Below, piece after piece: positions 63,437 to 64,000 of a stretch of 64,000 nt of DNA (positions are counted from its first letter, which is position 1; each line of letters begins with the position of its first letter). The DNA comes from Oxyruncus cristatus (Eukaryota; Chordata; Aves; Passeriformes; Cotingidae). The position numbers and the translations under genes are program-made. Location: positions 652,959-716,958 of the forward strand of contig VXAY01000769.1 of the NCBI GenBank assembly GCA_013399855.1, given 5' to 3'. The notes below the pieces were generated by a model. It ran no database searches. It saw only the letters and a list, made by a program, of their open reading frames with translations, and had not been told where the DNA came from.

Positions 63437-64000
63437 TGGCTAGGCTTCACGAACAAAGATTTGAGAAAGATACTACCCACGCTTGCTACAAGCACGTTGA
63501 TGGCTAAAAAGGCCAATGCGAGATAGACAAGTCCGGTTGCAAAAGGCACAGTGGAAAGTCTCCTTAGGTGGTATTGGCAAGACTCGGTTCTTTCTGCGTT
63601 GTTTTTTCTCCTCAGAAATGGTTCTGCATGTGTTCTCAAAAGAAGTAGGAGCATTATAAATACTGTGTCTCCATGTTTCCCAACTGGAGGCCAGAGTAGA
63701 CCAATGATGATGATCAATATGGCCAAGGCTGAGATATTGTTTCAGGGAGTCCTTGTATCGCCTCTTCGGGGCTCCTCTCTTGTAGCAGCCAGTGGCGAGA
63801 TCGCCATAGAGCACAATCTTGGGGAGGCGGTGGTCCTTCATCCTGGAGATGTGCCCTGCCCAACGCAGCTGCGTTCTCAGCAGCATGGCCTCAATACTCG
63901 TGACTGTTCAAGAGCTGACACATTAGTCACACAGTCAGTCCAGTGGATGTTTAGGATTGTATGGAGGCAACGCTGATGGAAGCATTCCAAGAGTCGTAAG
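63437..64000 (-). mobile_element. 3' end of a non-CR1 LINE (RTE-type or related), incomplete
   Basis: The minus strand carries a 137-codon frame (63473-63886) reading QLRWAGHISRM, RLPKIVLYGDLATG, KRRYKDSLKQ, then WETWRHSIYNAPTSFE and a basic KKQRRKNR stretch, ending in Cys113-X2-Cys116-X12-His129-X3-Cys133 (FHCAFCNRTC...SHQRACSKRG). This is the C-terminal region of RT proteins of LINEs widespread in invertebrates and fishes. Upstream (63887-64000) another frame reads LLECFHQRCLHTILNIHW and DCVTNVSALEQ, the usual preceding block; a 1-bp shift near 63893 separates the two, so the copy is broken. After the stop only about 35 bp remain before an ATGATGATATATATA tail, fitting the short 3' UTR and microsatellite tail of RTE elements. 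The 5' part lies beyond the window. Clade assignment is not certain. Confidence 0.75.

Noticed and set aside
63551..63976. 141-codon plus-strand frame at the right edge
   Set aside because: It is antisense to the LINE C-terminal frame, which matches a known protein family; the plus-strand product matches nothing.

Overview
The window reads as avian nuclear DNA: a gene-poor, AT-rich stretch holding a layered set of retrotransposon remnants. I found no host protein-coding exon, rRNA, functional tRNA gene or CRISPR array that I can support. The bird assignment rests on many CR1 LINE fragments ending in the avian-type 8-bp tail (ATTCTATG/ATTCTGTG), several solo LTRs of families I associate with avian endogenous retroviruses, and two SINEs with a tRNA-Ile head and a CR1-type tail, a design described in passerines (TguSINE1 type). 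A passerine is therefore a reasonable guess, but it is an inference from memory of these families.

Layout. 0.2-1.4 kb: decayed CR1 (+) with an assembly N at an internal deletion. 2.2-3.7 kb: an LTR (called B here) split by a younger LTR (called A), with a matching 5-bp target duplication. 7.9-9.3 kb: CR1 (+) and a separate CR1 tail (-). 10.3-11.2 kb: LTR A copy (-) broken by a SINE and a 169-bp assembly gap. 14.1-14.6 kb: LTR-like remnant. 16.0-16.7 kb: an 86-bp tandem duplication with an N at its joint, then a second SINE. 20.8-22.8 kb: CR1 (-) interrupted by a 1161-bp solo LTR (called C) with a perfect CCAGT duplication. 23.3-25.7 kb: a composite of LTR B end, CR1 endonuclease, LTR B start, truncated LTR A, CR1 RT and a further CR1 tail. 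30.0-30.3 kb: CR1 ORF1 end fused to a CR1 3' end. 33.5-37.0 kb: two solo LTR A copies (-). 41.6-42.9 kb: (TAA)n followed by CR1. 43.0-43.4 kb: a candidate LTR of another type. 45.9-46.4 kb: CR1. 52.8-53.2 kb: a long polypyrimidine tract. 63.4-64.0 kb: the 3' end of a different LINE, not CR1, that runs off the window.

Nothing here forms an operon or pathway. The sequence is best read as a history of insertions: CR1 copies are the older layer, LTR elements landed in them (and in each other), and CR1-dependent SINEs came in as well. None of the CR1 copies looks intact; all show frameshifts, deletions or truncation. All LTRs appear to be solo; no gag, pol or env reading frame was seen.

The most unusual item is the element at the right edge, whose reading frame ends in a C2HC zinc-finger-like motif and a very short 3' tail. 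It resembles RTE-type or related LINEs, which in birds have been reported as horizontally acquired (AviRTE). I did not find a convincing novel biological system; this edge element and the assembly-joint pattern are the parts most worth a second look.
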